A stretch of DNA of 62,728 bases, taken from contig JAFTXE010000125.1 in assembly GCA_017461745.1 (NCBI GenBank), forward strand, positions 1-62,728. The letters are read 5' to 3'. The first letter of the stretch is position 1. Every line of letters begins with the position of its first letter. The DNA comes from Clostridia bacterium. GTDB taxonomy: Bacteria > Bacillota > Clostridia > Oscillospirales > CAG-272. Under the pieces are notes generated by a model that was given only the letters and a program-made list of their open reading frames with translations, did not search any database and was not told the DNA's origin. Below are positions 17,685-26,517 of the stretch, piece by piece. Both the position numbers and the translations under genes were made by a program.

Positions 17685-18288
17685 AGCGCAATCTATATTG
17701 GGCGATGCCTTTGATTATGCCATAAACACTTGCGGAATACTCGGAAGCAACTTTATAAAGCTGTTTTTGGCAAGCACTGTCAGCAAGCGAATGGAAAACG
17801 GCGAACCCGCATATCTTGCCGGGAAAAGCGGCATAGAACTTGTGACAGAAATTGTAGCCGAAACAATGGGAAAAGAAATCGACCAAGTCCCCAAAGAACG
17901 CTTCAGTCGTTCTAAAGAATATTGGATCGGGTGGGCTGTAGCCTACTATCAATGGTACTCTTGCAGAAAATACAGCGAGATATTTAAGGCAATTACCTTT
18001 GCGGACTTGCAGCAAATGTACTACACATTACACGAATCGGACATTACAAAATTTGTGGACATTGCAGATGAGCGTGTAAGACTATTTTTTACCGATACCA
18101 ATCTCAAACGTATTCGGAGCGCATACGGCTGTACGCAAGCGGAACTCGCCAAAAAAGCAGAGGTTAGCTTACGTTCCATTCAAATGTATGAGCAACGCAA
18201 TAAGGACATAAACAAAGCAAGTGTTGAAACTGTATACCGTCTTGCAAAAGCACTTGGATGTTCTATGGAAGATTTAATCGAGAAATAA
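17647..18288 (+). CDS. XRE-type HTH antitoxin/regulator
   Basis: 213 aa. The N-terminal ~140 residues are helical and unrecognised (it may be a DUF3791-like toxin-binding part). The C-terminal ~65 residues are a standard XRE helix-turn-helix (LKRIRSAYGCTQAELAKKAEVSLRSIQMYEQ, then a C-terminal dimer helix with ALGCSMEDLIEK). It overlaps the DUF3990 gene and has AGAGGGGGG upstream of its start. The likely role is to bind the toxin and repress the palindromic promoter (inference from layout). Confidence 0.78.
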   Translation: MMTRAYQEIYLNKAQSILGDAFDYAINTCGILGSNFIKLFLASTVSKRMENGEPAYLAGKSGIELVTEIVAETMGKEIDQVPKERFSRSKEYWIGWAVAYYQWYSCRKYSEIFKAITFADLQQMYYTLHESDITKFVDIADERVRLFFTDTNLKRIRSAYGCTQAELAKKAEVSLRSIQMYEQRNKDINKASVETVYRLAKALGCSMEDLIEK

Positions 18289-18304
18289 ATGCTATCTTAA
18301 CCTA

Positions 18305-18346
18305 CGAAAGCATCTGTCGGGAACGATGGGTGCTTTTTCTGTTTTT
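18305..18346 (+). terminator. Terminator of the toxin-antitoxin operon
   Basis: AAAGCA pairs with TGCTTT after the HTH stop, followed by a T-rich tract. Confidence 0.55.
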
Positions 18347-18376
18347 ATTACAATATTCTCCTTTGACATGGTTTAT

Positions 18377-18592
18377 AAAAAAGGCGCCAAGAAAGGCGCC
18401 AGCAGAAATGCTTATATTACGTGGCATTGAAGGCATTTTTTAGAAAAAAGGCGCCTGTTTTGGCACCACCCCCTCAAAAAAGGCGCCAAAATATTTTTGA
18501 ATGCAAAAGCCCCGCAACCCTTGCAAACACGGCGTTCCCGGTCGGCTCTGCCGTCCGATGTGGCAAGGACAGGCGCAAAAAGGCGCCAGTCC
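18377..18592 (-). terminator. Cluster of GGCGCC terminators at the end of the large transfer operon
   Basis: Five GGCGCC palindromes occur at 18383, 18395, 18450, 18482 and 18582, four of them followed on the minus strand by 5-6 T. The first pair forms GGCGCC-TTTCTT-GGCGCC-TTTTTT (18377-18400), a complete intrinsic terminator; the second forms GGTGCC/GGCGCC with TTTTTT (18443-18467); the last lies in an AGGAC/GTCCT plus GGCGC/GCGCC hairpin (18567-18592). No gene was found in 18.29-18.63 kb apart from these structures. Confidence 0.75.
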
Positions 18593-18638
18593 TTTCTCCC
18601 GCTTGAAAATCGAAGCATCAAATCTGCTCCTGTGACCC

Positions 18639-19736
18639 CTACATACCGCCCATGATCATTCCCGAATCCTCGGATTGCTGACGCTCAAAATTAAGCTCAA
18701 CACCCGCATCCTGGACGGCATCCAAAATGCGTTCCTGAATATCCTTAACGATATCAAAGCTGACAACAGCCTCACCGTCTTCCTTGATCATATGGATACC
18801 AAGATGTTCGCAATATTTTTCAACGAGATCCCAGCAGTCGTATTCGAGGCTATCGAAATAAGTCATCGATGAGCAGTCAATAGGTTCTTCGGGGAGAAGA
18901 ATTTCGCACTCGTCACCGAGATTTACGATTCGTCCTTGCTCTCGAAGCTCGTCAATAATTTCTTCATCGGTAAGCTTTCTAAAGGAGTCTTCGCCGGGGA
19001 CAAGAGCAAGAGTGCGTCCGTTATCCCACCTCATGTGTATCTGCCCCATATCATCAACGTAATCGACCGTACCTCTCGTTCCCGACGGTACGGGAGCAAA
19101 TGGATCGTTCATGACATTTAGCTCAATTCTTGTACCTTTAGGGTACATTTCTTTTTCTGACACAGATTGGCTCATATTCGCATATTCCTGCTCCATCTTA
19201 AAGAAGTATTCCTCGCCGTCAAACTCAACGTATTCAAATTCCGGACGAGTCTGCATGACGTTCAAAAAAACATTTTCATTGAACAGTGAGTCCCCGAATT
19301 CGGAACGGATATCATCGACAAGTAAACGGTAAATTCCGTCCTGATTGTTTGTCTTTGCCTGTTGAACATATTTGTCCACAGTGCGTTCCATATAGGTATT
19401 GAATTCATCAAGCTCGGGATACTGTATAAGTCTGTATATCTCTCTTGCGTAGGGGATATGCGCGGAATATGTGGCAAATGCCTGTCCTGCCGAATAAACG
19501 ATGATACCGTCCTCGCCGTTCTTATTCAGTACAAGAAGACAGTGCTTGATATTTGAGCTGTCGGTGTACATAGCGTTTGCGTTATCCGCAATAAAGTCAT
19601 AGTCAAGCAATAGATTTTTCTTGAAATGCTCGTATTGTCCGACGGGAAGCTCCACAGCCTTTTCCACGGTGCAATAATAGGTATTATGTTCCTCTTTTTT
19701 ATTTTGAAGCGGAACGTTTATGATGCTTGATACCAT
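18639..19736 (-). CDS. Accessory protein with DUF4314 domain and Met-rich tail
   Basis: 365 aa from the ATG at 19736; a GTG at 19742 overlapping the upstream stop (GTGA) is the alternative. The N-terminal ~110 residues (PVGQYEHFKKNLLLDYDFIADNA, KHCLLVLNKNGEDGIIV) match a conserved mobile-element family, possibly DUF6329. A DUF4314 beta-domain follows at about 205-265 (GTRGTVDYVDDMGQIHMRWDNGR), and a small C-terminal helical part. A related DUF4314 segment occurs in the 56492-57664 protein. It ends SEDSGMIMGGM, the shared tail. Its biochemical role is unknown. It is the last gene before the terminator cluster. Confidence 0.7.
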   Translation of the reverse strand: MVSSIINVPLQNKKEEHNTYYCTVEKAVELPVGQYEHFKKNLLLDYDFIADNANAMYTDSSNIKHCLLVLNKNGEDGIIVYSAGQAFATYSAHIPYAREIYRLIQYPELDEFNTYMERTVDKYVQQAKTNNQDGIYRLLVDDIRSEFGDSLFNENVFLNVMQTRPEFEYVEFDGEEYFFKMEQEYANMSQSVSEKEMYPKGTRIELNVMNDPFAPVPSGTRGTVDYVDDMGQIHMRWDNGRTLALVPGEDSFRKLTDEEIIDELREQGRIVNLGDECEILLPEEPIDCSSMTYFDSLEYDCWDLVEKYCEHLGIHMIKEDGEAVVSFDIVKDIQERILDAVQDAGVELNFERQQSEDSGMIMGGM

Positions 19737-19738
19737 AA

Positions 19739-19905
19739 TCACATACTCATCGACATATCGAAGCCGTGGGAATAAGAGTTATCCTCGGATTCATCGTCAT
19801 CAAAATCCTCTGACTCCGTCTCGTCATCCTCGTAAAACTCTCCGTCCTCTATGTCATCATCGGTAATTTCTTCATCATCGGATTCCATATCCTCGTAGGC
19901 TTCTT
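19739..19905 (-). CDS. 3' exon of the intron-interrupted ribbon-helix-helix gene
   Basis: 55 codons that continue the reading frame of the 22636-23041 exon once the group II intron is removed. It is extremely acidic (EDMESDDEEITDDDIEDGE) and ends SHGFDMSMSM, the shared Met-x-Met tail. The junction rebuilds GAT-GAA-GAA-GCC (Asp-Glu-Glu-Ala). It has no start of its own, so it is expressed only after splicing. Confidence 0.75.
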
Positions 19906-22635
19906 ATAGCGATAGGTAATCCTTTGAAGTTATCTTCAGATTTTCCCCCGCTCCACACCGTACGTGACCCTTTCGAGTCATACGGCGTTCCATCAATGAT
20001 ACCATTCCATTAGATTAATGCAAATTTACACATTTCGAGAAAACAAAGCAAATATTATTTTATTTCTGGCAGTTCTGCGCTTTTGCGCAGTTTATTCAGC
20101 TTTCGAAGCATTTTATCATTCAAATTTAGAATATCAAGATAGTAGGCGATAGTTTCGCTTTTACTTGCGTGTATAAGTTTATGAACATCGCAGTGTACAA
20201 TAATAAGGTTAGAGTATTTATCTGTTCCACCCTTAGATTTTGGAATAATGTGATGACAGTGTAGTTCGTCATAATCCAGTACATTCCCCGTAATCGCACA
20301 CTTACCCCATTGAGCCGCATATAATGAGATACGATTGTCGGAAAATTCGATATTTTCGCTCATCTCACTTTTTCTCATCAGCTCCCATAGAATATTCATA
20401 TTAATCTGTAAATTCTTATGGATTTCCTTGCGCCCCTCGGGAGTATATTTGCATATTTCCTTACGCTTATACATTGGGTGTTTTGTACGAATATATCCTA
20501 TCGGACACAGTGGTCGCTCATCTACAAATCGTAGTTGTTTTGAACCACCGTATCTGTCCTTGATATATCCTTTACCTAAATCACCCTTTTTCTTGATACG
20601 ACATTCTAACCTATGATTAAGCTGTGGTAAAACAGCTTTAGCAATACGGTTGCAATCTTGGCTGATATGGGTGGCGTATTGATAATAGTTATGAATACCC
20701 CATACTTTACAATTGTAATAGTAAACCCCGAGCCTCCCTTTCTTAGTGTTGGCTGGAGCTTCCATAAGTTGGATTTGCTCCAACAGCTTTGATGTTTCCC
20801 GTATTAACGCTTTATCCGACATATGAGAACGAACCACATAGGAATTTCCTTTCTTAACAGCCTTCATTTTGAAGCCGAGATAATCAGAGTAATTCCTTTT
20901 AAGATTAATAATTTTGGACTTGTCCTCGCTAATTTCCAGTTTAAGCCTCTCATTGAGCCACCGCTTAACGGCAATAAATACTTTCTTTGCATCTTCATAA
21001 CTACGGCAAAAGATTTTAAAATCGTCAGCGTATCTGATGATATACATTTCTTTTAAATTCGAAGTTGCCAAAGCACGTATTACTGGGCTTCTATCGGTAG
21101 TTCCGTTCTTCATAGTTCTTGTTTGGTAGTTGTGTTCAGTTGGAATAGTCTCCCATTGACTCGCAATCCACCAATCAAGCTCATTGAGGACGATGTTCCC
21201 GAATAGCGGAGAACATAAACCTCCTTGTGGCGTTCCTTTGGTAGGATAAACCTTGTTTCCACTCGGAAGTATTATCGGAGCTTTTAACATAGCTGTTATC
21301 ATGCTCAGTACCTTTTTGTCTCGGATACCAAGCGCCCACATCTGCTGTCTTAACTTTGTATGGTTCACATTGTCGAAAAAGCCTTTTATATCAACATCAA
21401 CAACATAATACAGGTGTTGCTTCTGTATCATTCGATAGCATTGCGCAAGTGCATTTTCAGCCGAACGATTTGGTCTGAAGCCATTGCTTCTTTCAAAGAA
21501 TTTTGCTTCACAAATCGGCTCTAAAACTTGCAAAATACACTGTTGCACAACTCTATCCCAAATGGACGGTATACCCAGCGGACGAGTTTTTCCGTCGTGC
21601 TTGGGTATTTCCACTCTTTTCACAGGCTTAGGTTGATAAAATGCCATTTTCCGTTTAGCAAGCTCGACAAACTTATCTTTCGGAATTGTTTCCAAGTCCT
21701 TGATTGTTTTCTTATCTACGCCTGCCGTGTTGCTGCCTTTGTTTCTTTTTATATTACGATATGCCAAAAGTATATTTTCCTCAGATATTATGAGGTCATA
21801 CAGTTTTGTGAAAACCTTGCCGTTTTTGCTCTCGGCGTATAACCTATCGAAAGTATCTGTAAGGTCATAATACTCTGCATGCCGTAATTTCTTTTGTTTT
21901 GGTGTTTTCTTCGAAATCAACTCAGTCAACGCCCCCTTTCAGGATTGTTTTTCTTTGTCATACTCGAAGCTGAATTTATTTGCATTTCATATTTGTTAAT
22001 ATCATTTGACTCGTGGCTGTTCCTCCACTCTCATTACAAGAGCTTCATCGGTCGTGCCACTACTTTCACTGTAATTAAAGACGCTTATTATTCTTCGTCG
22101 TCACCGTGCGTAAAGCACGTTATACAGCTTCCTACGTTCCGATAATCCTATCTGTACATATATCCTTAGGTGCCTACTATAAGCCAGTCAGCTTGAAAGT
22201 GCCTATAACACTTTAAGGTATTTCATAGTGACGAATTTTACTTTACCTCACTGACCCCACATTGTGGGACTACACATTTCTGTGCATTAATGCTCTTGAC
22301 TCCTTTTGTCGTAGGTTCGTCGGTACAGCCTTTTGTACATACTCACCATAGATATTTTATAGACCCCCGACATATAGGTTGCGCACTCCGCCTCCGGAGC
22401 GTTTTCGTGAATGAAATATCATTCTTACGGCAACTCTCTGCCGACTTCACCGAGCTTCTGAACATCTGCCTTTTGAGCAGAGCCAGTCGGAGAATTAGGG
22501 AAGCGTTTCAGGGCGTTACCCCCTCATTCCACTATTCGGATTATCAGTTCTCCAAGTACATATTTTTAAGAACTCCTTTCAATTTCTCTAAATTTGTGCT
22601 TGTGCCTAACCTTTTCAGTTAGGAACGTATCGCAC
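19906..22635 (-). mobile_element. Group II intron (about 2.73 kb)
   Basis: The 5' end is GTGCG (minus strand from 22635), followed by about 700 nt of structured RNA. The intron-encoded protein follows, then a domain V-like hairpin with GGGTCACGTACGGTG and GGAGCGGGGG (about 19940-20000) and the 3' end CCTATCGCTAT. The ends are placed by GTGCG and by restoring the frame between exons. It lies in sense within a host gene of the element, so splicing is needed for that gene's product. The presence of RT, maturase and HNH parts suggests it is able to move. Confidence 0.88.
20055..21929 (-). CDS. ltrA: Group II intron reverse transcriptase/maturase with HNH endonuclease
   Basis: 624 aa. Reverse-transcriptase blocks include KGSNTAGVDKKTI, RPLGIPSIWDRVVQQ, ERSNGFRPNRSAENAL, GTPQGGLCSPLFGNI and the catalytic RYADDFKIF. 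A maturase (domain X) region follows. The C-terminal ~80 residues carry an HNH nuclease (CAITGNVLDYDELHCHHIIPKSKGG, then a His-Lys segment). It makes cDNA, aids splicing and cuts the target strand during retrohoming. Length and domain order are complete, with no frameshift. Confidence 0.95.
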   Translation of the reverse strand: MTELISKKTPKQKKLRHAEYYDLTDTFDRLYAESKNGKVFTKLYDLIISEENILLAYRNIKRNKGSNTAGVDKKTIKDLETIPKDKFVELAKRKMAFYQPKPVKRVEIPKHDGKTRPLGIPSIWDRVVQQCILQVLEPICEAKFFERSNGFRPNRSAENALAQCYRMIQKQHLYYVVDVDIKGFFDNVNHTKLRQQMWALGIRDKKVLSMITAMLKAPIILPSGNKVYPTKGTPQGGLCSPLFGNIVLNELDWWIASQWETIPTEHNYQTRTMKNGTTDRSPVIRALATSNLKEMYIIRYADDFKIFCRSYEDAKKVFIAVKRWLNERLKLEISEDKSKIINLKRNYSDYLGFKMKAVKKGNSYVVRSHMSDKALIRETSKLLEQIQLMEAPANTKKGRLGVYYYNCKVWGIHNYYQYATHISQDCNRIAKAVLPQLNHRLECRIKKKGDLGKGYIKDRYGGSKQLRFVDERPLCPIGYIRTKHPMYKRKEICKYTPEGRKEIHKNLQINMNILWELMRKSEMSENIEFSDNRISLYAAQWGKCAITGNVLDYDELHCHHIIPKSKGGTDKYSNLIIVHCDVHKLIHASKSETIAYYLDILNLNDKMLRKLNKLRKSAELPEIK

Positions 22636-23041
22636 CATCGCTCATTTCTTCCTCAGTGGCGGTAATGTCCTCGGACATATCCTCATCTTCCTCGGCCTCA
22701 GCCATTTCTTTTTCGGCTTTCTGCTTATCCTGCATCGCCTGATCTTCTTCCAAGACCTTAGTAATAAAGTCAAGGAAAAACTTGTTTTTCTTGAGTCCGT
22801 GGCGGTGGAGATAATCATTGAGCTTCTCAAAGATCTCGTCCGATGTCTGGAATGCGATAGTTCTTGTTTTTTCCATAGTAATTTCCTCTTTCTCATTAAA
22901 TTTGGGGTGTAGCGCGTCCTGAAGGGCGCGTTCAATAAAGTCTGACATTGTCATCTCATGGCTTTCCGCATAGGCTTTGACCTCGTCGTACAATTCCTCG
23001 AGTATCTTTGCGGATATGCCTTTTCTTTTACCTGTCGGCAT
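22636..23041 (-). CDS. 5' exon of ribbon-helix-helix protein interrupted by group II intron
   Basis: 135 codons of a protein of 190 aa after splicing with 19739-19905. It holds two related DNA-binding segments: residues about 1-45 (GISAKILEELYDEVKAYAESHEMTMSDFIERALQDAL) and about 55-95 (RTIAFQTSDEIFEKLNDYL, KKNKFFLDFITKVLEED), both like Arc/CopG ribbon-helix-helix units, and then an acidic tail. Without splicing, translation would run six codons into the intron and stop. It overlaps the small RHH gene upstream by 14 bp. Confidence 0.75.
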
Positions 23042-23204
23042 CTTCTTTGCTCCTTTCCAATTTCTTTTTCAGTATCTCGGACACTATCTCGTCAACAGAT
23101 ATCCCCATTTGCTTTGAGAGCATCAAGAGCTTATCCGAGAACGGGGCGGGGATGTATATCTCCCGCAATATTTTTTCATCTGTGCCTTGTTCCTTTTTCT
23201 GCAT
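23028..23204 (-). CDS. Small ribbon-helix-helix-like protein (58 aa)
   Basis: A 58-codon gene starting at the ATG at 23204 with GAAAGGATTT upstream. The sequence REIYIPAPFSDKLLMLSKQM, then ISVDEIVSEILKKKLER, resembles the strand-helix-helix of small DNA-binding antitoxin-like proteins. It overlaps the next RHH gene by 14 bp. It probably acts with it as a regulator or DNA-binding partner; the role is unknown. Confidence 0.6.
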   Translation of the reverse strand: MQKKEQGTDEKILREIYIPAPFSDKLLMLSKQMGISVDEIVSEILKKKLERSKEDADR

Positions 23205-23215
23205 ATAAATCCTTT

Positions 23216-23932
23216 CTACATACTTTGTACTCTTATTTCCGAAAAGGTGTCCTCATCGTTATAATTCGGACAGTATGACGTAAAAAACATAAGGTCGAAG
23301 TCTTCATCAACTTCAAGGTCGGACACGATCTCCGAAAAATTGTGCAGATGGTCTTTTATCTTATTCAGCATATCCGTGTCCGAGGGCAGAGAGATACCAA
23401 AGCGTTCGTTGATCTCGGAGAACGGTATATGGATATTTCCGCTCATCGTATCCGCTGTGCCTTCGTCAATGATATACTCGGCTATGGTCTGCGCATAACT
23501 ATCTCTGTCAAAATAGCGGGCAAGCGATGTAAATCCCATTTCACGTATCTCATTATCGGTCATTCCTATAACCTCAGAAAGCGTAACGTAGAAGGCTTCT
23601 TCCGGTTCTGTTTCGTTCATCCAAGCCAAGGTTCTGCCAAGAAGGTCATATATACGATTGCTTTTAACATCGTTCTTTTCGGCAACAAGATCTTCGTACC
23701 AACCGTCCATGTATCCTATAATAGCGTCGTTGAGCGATCTTTCGGTAAGGTCGGGAATATCATATTTTTCCGCAAGGCAGAAATCGTCAAGCTGATTGGC
23801 ATAGCTGTCATCACCTGCGGGATATATCTGACAATAATATCCGTTACAGATATCGTCCTCACCCGTATTGTAATTGTGTCGAATGATACCTCGGTCTATT
23901 GTACTCGTTATCTCAAATCCCCTGTATCTCAT
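23216..23932 (-). CDS. Accessory protein of the YRGF family
   Basis: 238 aa from the ATG at 23932 (AAAGGA upstream); a longer ORF starts at 23980. I do not recognise a named domain. It begins RYRGFEI and ends with SYCPNYNDEDTFSEIRVQSM. The protein at 31404-32093 starts KYRGFIV and ends in CCPNIRNDETF plus a Met-tail, so the two are paralogues sharing their outer parts. The end QSM is a weak form of the shared tail. Cytoplasmic, acidic. Encoded in a run of accessory genes downstream of VirB4. Confidence 0.55.
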   Translation of the reverse strand: MRYRGFEITSTIDRGIIRHNYNTGEDDICNGYYCQIYPAGDDSYANQLDDFCLAEKYDIPDLTERSLNDAIIGYMDGWYEDLVAEKNDVKSNRIYDLLGRTLAWMNETEPEEAFYVTLSEVIGMTDNEIREMGFTSLARYFDRDSYAQTIAEYIIDEGTADTMSGNIHIPFSEINERFGISLPSDTDMLNKIKDHLHNFSEIVSDLEVDEDFDLMFFTSYCPNYNDEDTFSEIRVQSM

Positions 23933-24362
23933 AGCTAAATCCTTTCTCTTGATTCTCCGAGGGCTTTTCGTTATAAACATTTACTTTTGACCAAGTCAGA
24001 TAATCCTTAATATCCTCGAGCGTTCCTTCGGCTTCCATTTTGGGTATGTCATTTATGTCCCCGCCGTTTGCAAGATGCTCGGCAGCACCTTTTATCTCCC
24101 AAGGGAACGGACAGGCAGGGATTCCCGCAAGCATAATAATTTGCTTTGCTATTTCTTCTCCGTGTTCCTTACGGACTGTATCAATAGCGTAAGCTATCTC
24201 ACCGAGAAATGTTTCAGAGCTTTTAAATTCATAGGGATCGGTTTCCTTATCGGGATTGTCCATATCCTGCAATTCCTTTGCCCATTCATGCCATATATCC
24301 AGGACACCTTCCGAATTTGGAAATATGGACGTAATGAATATTGAAAAGTCATTAAAAGTCAT
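23913..24362 (-). CDS. Unknown accessory protein
   Basis: 149 aa from the ATG at 24362 (AAAGGAAAT upstream). It is acidic and soluble, with a central segment GEEIAKQIIMLAGIPACPFPWEIKGAAEHLANGGDI. I recognise no family. It overlaps the next gene by 20 bp, so the two are coupled. The C-terminus (SYEIQGI) lacks the Met-x-Met tail, unlike both neighbours upstream. Confidence 0.5.
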   Translation of the reverse strand: MTFNDFSIFITSIFPNSEGVLDIWHEWAKELQDMDNPDKETDPYEFKSSETFLGEIAYAIDTVRKEHGEEIAKQIIMLAGIPACPFPWEIKGAAEHLANGGDINDIPKMEAEGTLEDIKDYLTWSKVNVYNEKPSENQEKGFSYEIQGI

Positions 24363-24376
24363 ATCTATATTTCCTT

Positions 24377-25330
24377 TCACATCTCTAATGTCGGCTCATT
24401 GTTTTGATGAGAATTGTCGCTTGTGCTATTTACCCATCTGTCGTAATCTTTTTCCGATACGTATCCCGCAAGCATAAAGGAAAAATCCTTTACTCGTTCC
24501 GCATCGCATCCGCTGACCTCTATCTGAACTCCGTAATCGCCGTCATAGATACGCTCAACCTTTGCGCAGAGAACATCATCCCAATCCTGTTTTCCTTCCT
24601 CGGTCAGCGTGTCTCTGTTCAGCTCTACGATGGTCGCAAGCTCGTGTTCCTCGTCTCTGTCAACGAGATGTACATCTTCAAGGGAGCATTCTATAAGGTC
24701 TTTCAGCGTAAAGCTCTTATTTCGCTCACTTGCAAGACTCCTTTCAATACGGCATTCCTTACCCGAAAGCAGAAGAGCCATAACGTCGCTGCGTTCAATT
24801 TCCGAACGGACAAGAGCGAGCTTTGATTCTTCAAGCGCGTCAAGGATATCATCAGAGGTATAGACCTTTACCATATCTCCGTCGTGTACATATACATAAC
24901 CACATTCAAGGTTGTATTCCACCACTGCCGTGATACGTTCATCTTTGACAGCAGACGTTAAAAGAACCGAAAACACCTCAGCGCTTATGATTTCCGTTCC
25001 GTCCTCACCAAAATACTCGTGTACGATGGTATCGGGTGTCCAATGAAGATGTCCGTTTGCTTCAAGCTCACTATATATATTAGCGGAGCTGAACAGTGTC
25101 TTTATATTGCTGGACGTGAAATAAATAACGTCAACACCGTCGCTGATGCTATAAATTGCAAAGCTACCGTCGGGGAATTTCGGCTCTGTTTCTTGTTTGG
25201 GCACAAGTTCTTCATAGAGGGCTTCAATATGTCTGACGATTTCCTCGTCTATGTCTCTGCCTTGTTCGGCAAGAACCTTCTTTAAGGCATCGTATTTGCG
25301 GTCATCAAGGTTTATTGTTTTTTCTGCCAT
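24377..25330 (-). CDS. Accessory protein with DUF6103-like N-terminus and Met-tail
   Basis: 317 aa. The first ~50 residues (INLDDRKYDALKKVLAEQGRDIDEEIVRHIEALYEELVP) resemble the DUF6103/ribbon-helix-helix type and are clearly related to the start of the next protein (25338-25991). The remainder is a large acidic domain of unknown role with YVHDGDMVKVY and SGKECRIERSLASERN. It ends SHQNNEPTLEM; EPTLxM recurs exactly in the 31404 protein (EPTLDM). The function is unknown. Confidence 0.6.
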   Translation of the reverse strand: MAEKTINLDDRKYDALKKVLAEQGRDIDEEIVRHIEALYEELVPKQETEPKFPDGSFAIYSISDGVDVIYFTSSNIKTLFSSANIYSELEANGHLHWTPDTIVHEYFGEDGTEIISAEVFSVLLTSAVKDERITAVVEYNLECGYVYVHDGDMVKVYTSDDILDALEESKLALVRSEIERSDVMALLLSGKECRIERSLASERNKSFTLKDLIECSLEDVHLVDRDEEHELATIVELNRDTLTEEGKQDWDDVLCAKVERIYDGDYGVQIEVSGCDAERVKDFSFMLAGYVSEKDYDRWVNSTSDNSHQNNEPTLEM

Positions 25331-25337
25331 AATTACC

Positions 25338-25991
25338 TCACATACTCATAGACGGTTCGGTATCCTCGTACATATCCTCGTCATCGTCGGGATACAGCTC
25401 TTTATTGCTCAAATATATTTCGAATGCGGATTTTTTGGAATCGAGTGATGCATTCTCATTTTTCTCTGACGTATATACTGCCGTCAGCATATCCTCGAGA
25501 TCGTAACTGCGCCAAAGAGCATCGGGAGAATCGCATACGGATACGAGGCTGTTGTCGAGATCAAAATCAATAACGGCTGCGATCTGCTCGTCCGTTACAA
25601 TGTTTGCTCCGATTTTTACAAAATCCTCGGATTTTAGCTCATTTCTGCATCCGAAGTATTCGTAAAGCTCGTTCTTGCCGACCTCTCCGCTTACGTATCT
25701 TCTGTATGCGTTTGCCGCGCTGTAGAAGCTGTTCTGAAGCTCGGTATAAAAACAGGTGTCCTTTCCGTCCTTGCGAATACGGATATAGGCAAAGCGCATT
25801 TCATCTTCAAGCTCCTTTGCAATAATAAGCTCTATACGCTTTTGTTCTCTTATGGGGACGGTAGTCTCGTAAAATGTTTCCATAAGTGTGCGCATCTCGT
25901 TCTCGAAATTCAGACCTTTGTTGTTAAGCGTTTTTCGCAGAGCCTTATATTTGTGTTCGTCGAGATACGTTGTAATAATTCTGTCAGCCAT
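25338..25991 (-). CDS. Accessory protein with DUF6103-like N-terminus and Met-tail
   Basis: 217 aa. Its N-terminus (TTYLDEHKYKALRKTLNNKG, ENEMRTLMETFYETTVP) is paralogous to that of the preceding protein, while the later parts differ except for short blocks around IAAVIDFDLDNSLV / ITAVVEYNLECGYV. It ends EDMYEDTEPSMSM, the shared tail. GGAGGTAATT stands before the ATG. The duplicated N-terminal module suggests a common partner or DNA site. Confidence 0.6.
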   Translation of the reverse strand: MADRIITTYLDEHKYKALRKTLNNKGLNFENEMRTLMETFYETTVPIREQKRIELIIAKELEDEMRFAYIRIRKDGKDTCFYTELQNSFYSAANAYRRYVSGEVGKNELYEYFGCRNELKSEDFVKIGANIVTDEQIAAVIDFDLDNSLVSVCDSPDALWRSYDLEDMLTAVYTSEKNENASLDSKKSAFEIYLSNKELYPDDDEDMYEDTEPSMSM

Positions 25992-26006
25992 AATTACCTC
26001 CTGTGG

Positions 26007-26459
26007 CTATGAATATAAATTATTGAATTGCTGTCTTTCCTCATCAGTGAAGTAGATGCCGAAGGCAGAAGAGATATTGTCGAGAAGGTCGTTTTCCTCA
26101 CTCTGTAACAGAAAGCAGTCCGCGTATCTCTCATAAAAATCTTCTTCCGTCTCCTTACCGACAAGGCAAGATATATAAATAGTCTTGGCTTTGGATATAT
26201 CCGTATCCGAAAGCCCATTGACCTCAAAGACCGTCTCTATACGGTCAAGCTCGTTCTTATGCTGTTCCATAAGCTCTCGCTGCTCGGCGGGGAGGGTGTT
26301 CTTTATCTGCTCATAGCTTATGAATTCAGAGATGTCGCCTGACATACCGCCGAACAGTCCGAATACAGCGATAACGGGCAAAAGAGCTATAACTATCGCT
26401 ATTCCGATAACATATACTAAAAATTTCCGTCCTTTCTTATCGCCAAGAAGTATTGCCAA
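26007..26459 (-). CDS. Membrane-anchored protein, possibly reduced transfer lysozyme-like protein
   Basis: 150 aa from a TTG at 26459. The frame stays open for about 15 codons upstream without an ATG, GTG or TTG, so the true start is uncertain. Basic residues and one membrane helix (about 15-38) are followed by an extracellular acidic domain (LPAEQRELMEQHKNELDRIETVF). In related elements a protein starting like this carries lysozyme/NlpC-P60 domains, but none are present here. It is either a truncated relative or a separate channel component. No Met-tail. Confidence 0.45.
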   Translation of the reverse strand: MAILLGDKKGRKFLVYVIGIAIVIALLPVIAVFGLFGGMSGDISEFISYEQIKNTLPAEQRELMEQHKNELDRIETVFEVNGLSDTDISKAKTIYISCLVGKETEEDFYERYADCFLLQSEENDLLDNISSAFGIYFTDEERQQFNNLYS

Positions 26460-26517
26460 GACCTTTTTGGCAACCTTGGCTATTACTGCGCCTACTGCGG
26501 TAACACACCTTCCTTCT

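Noticed and set aside
18377-18592. GGCGCC repeats as iterons of a replication origin or a CRISPR-like array
   Set aside because: Spacing is irregular, units are only 6-12 bp, and the T-runs on one strand fit terminators better; no replication initiator is adjacent and no CRISPR array or cas gene was seen anywhere in the window.
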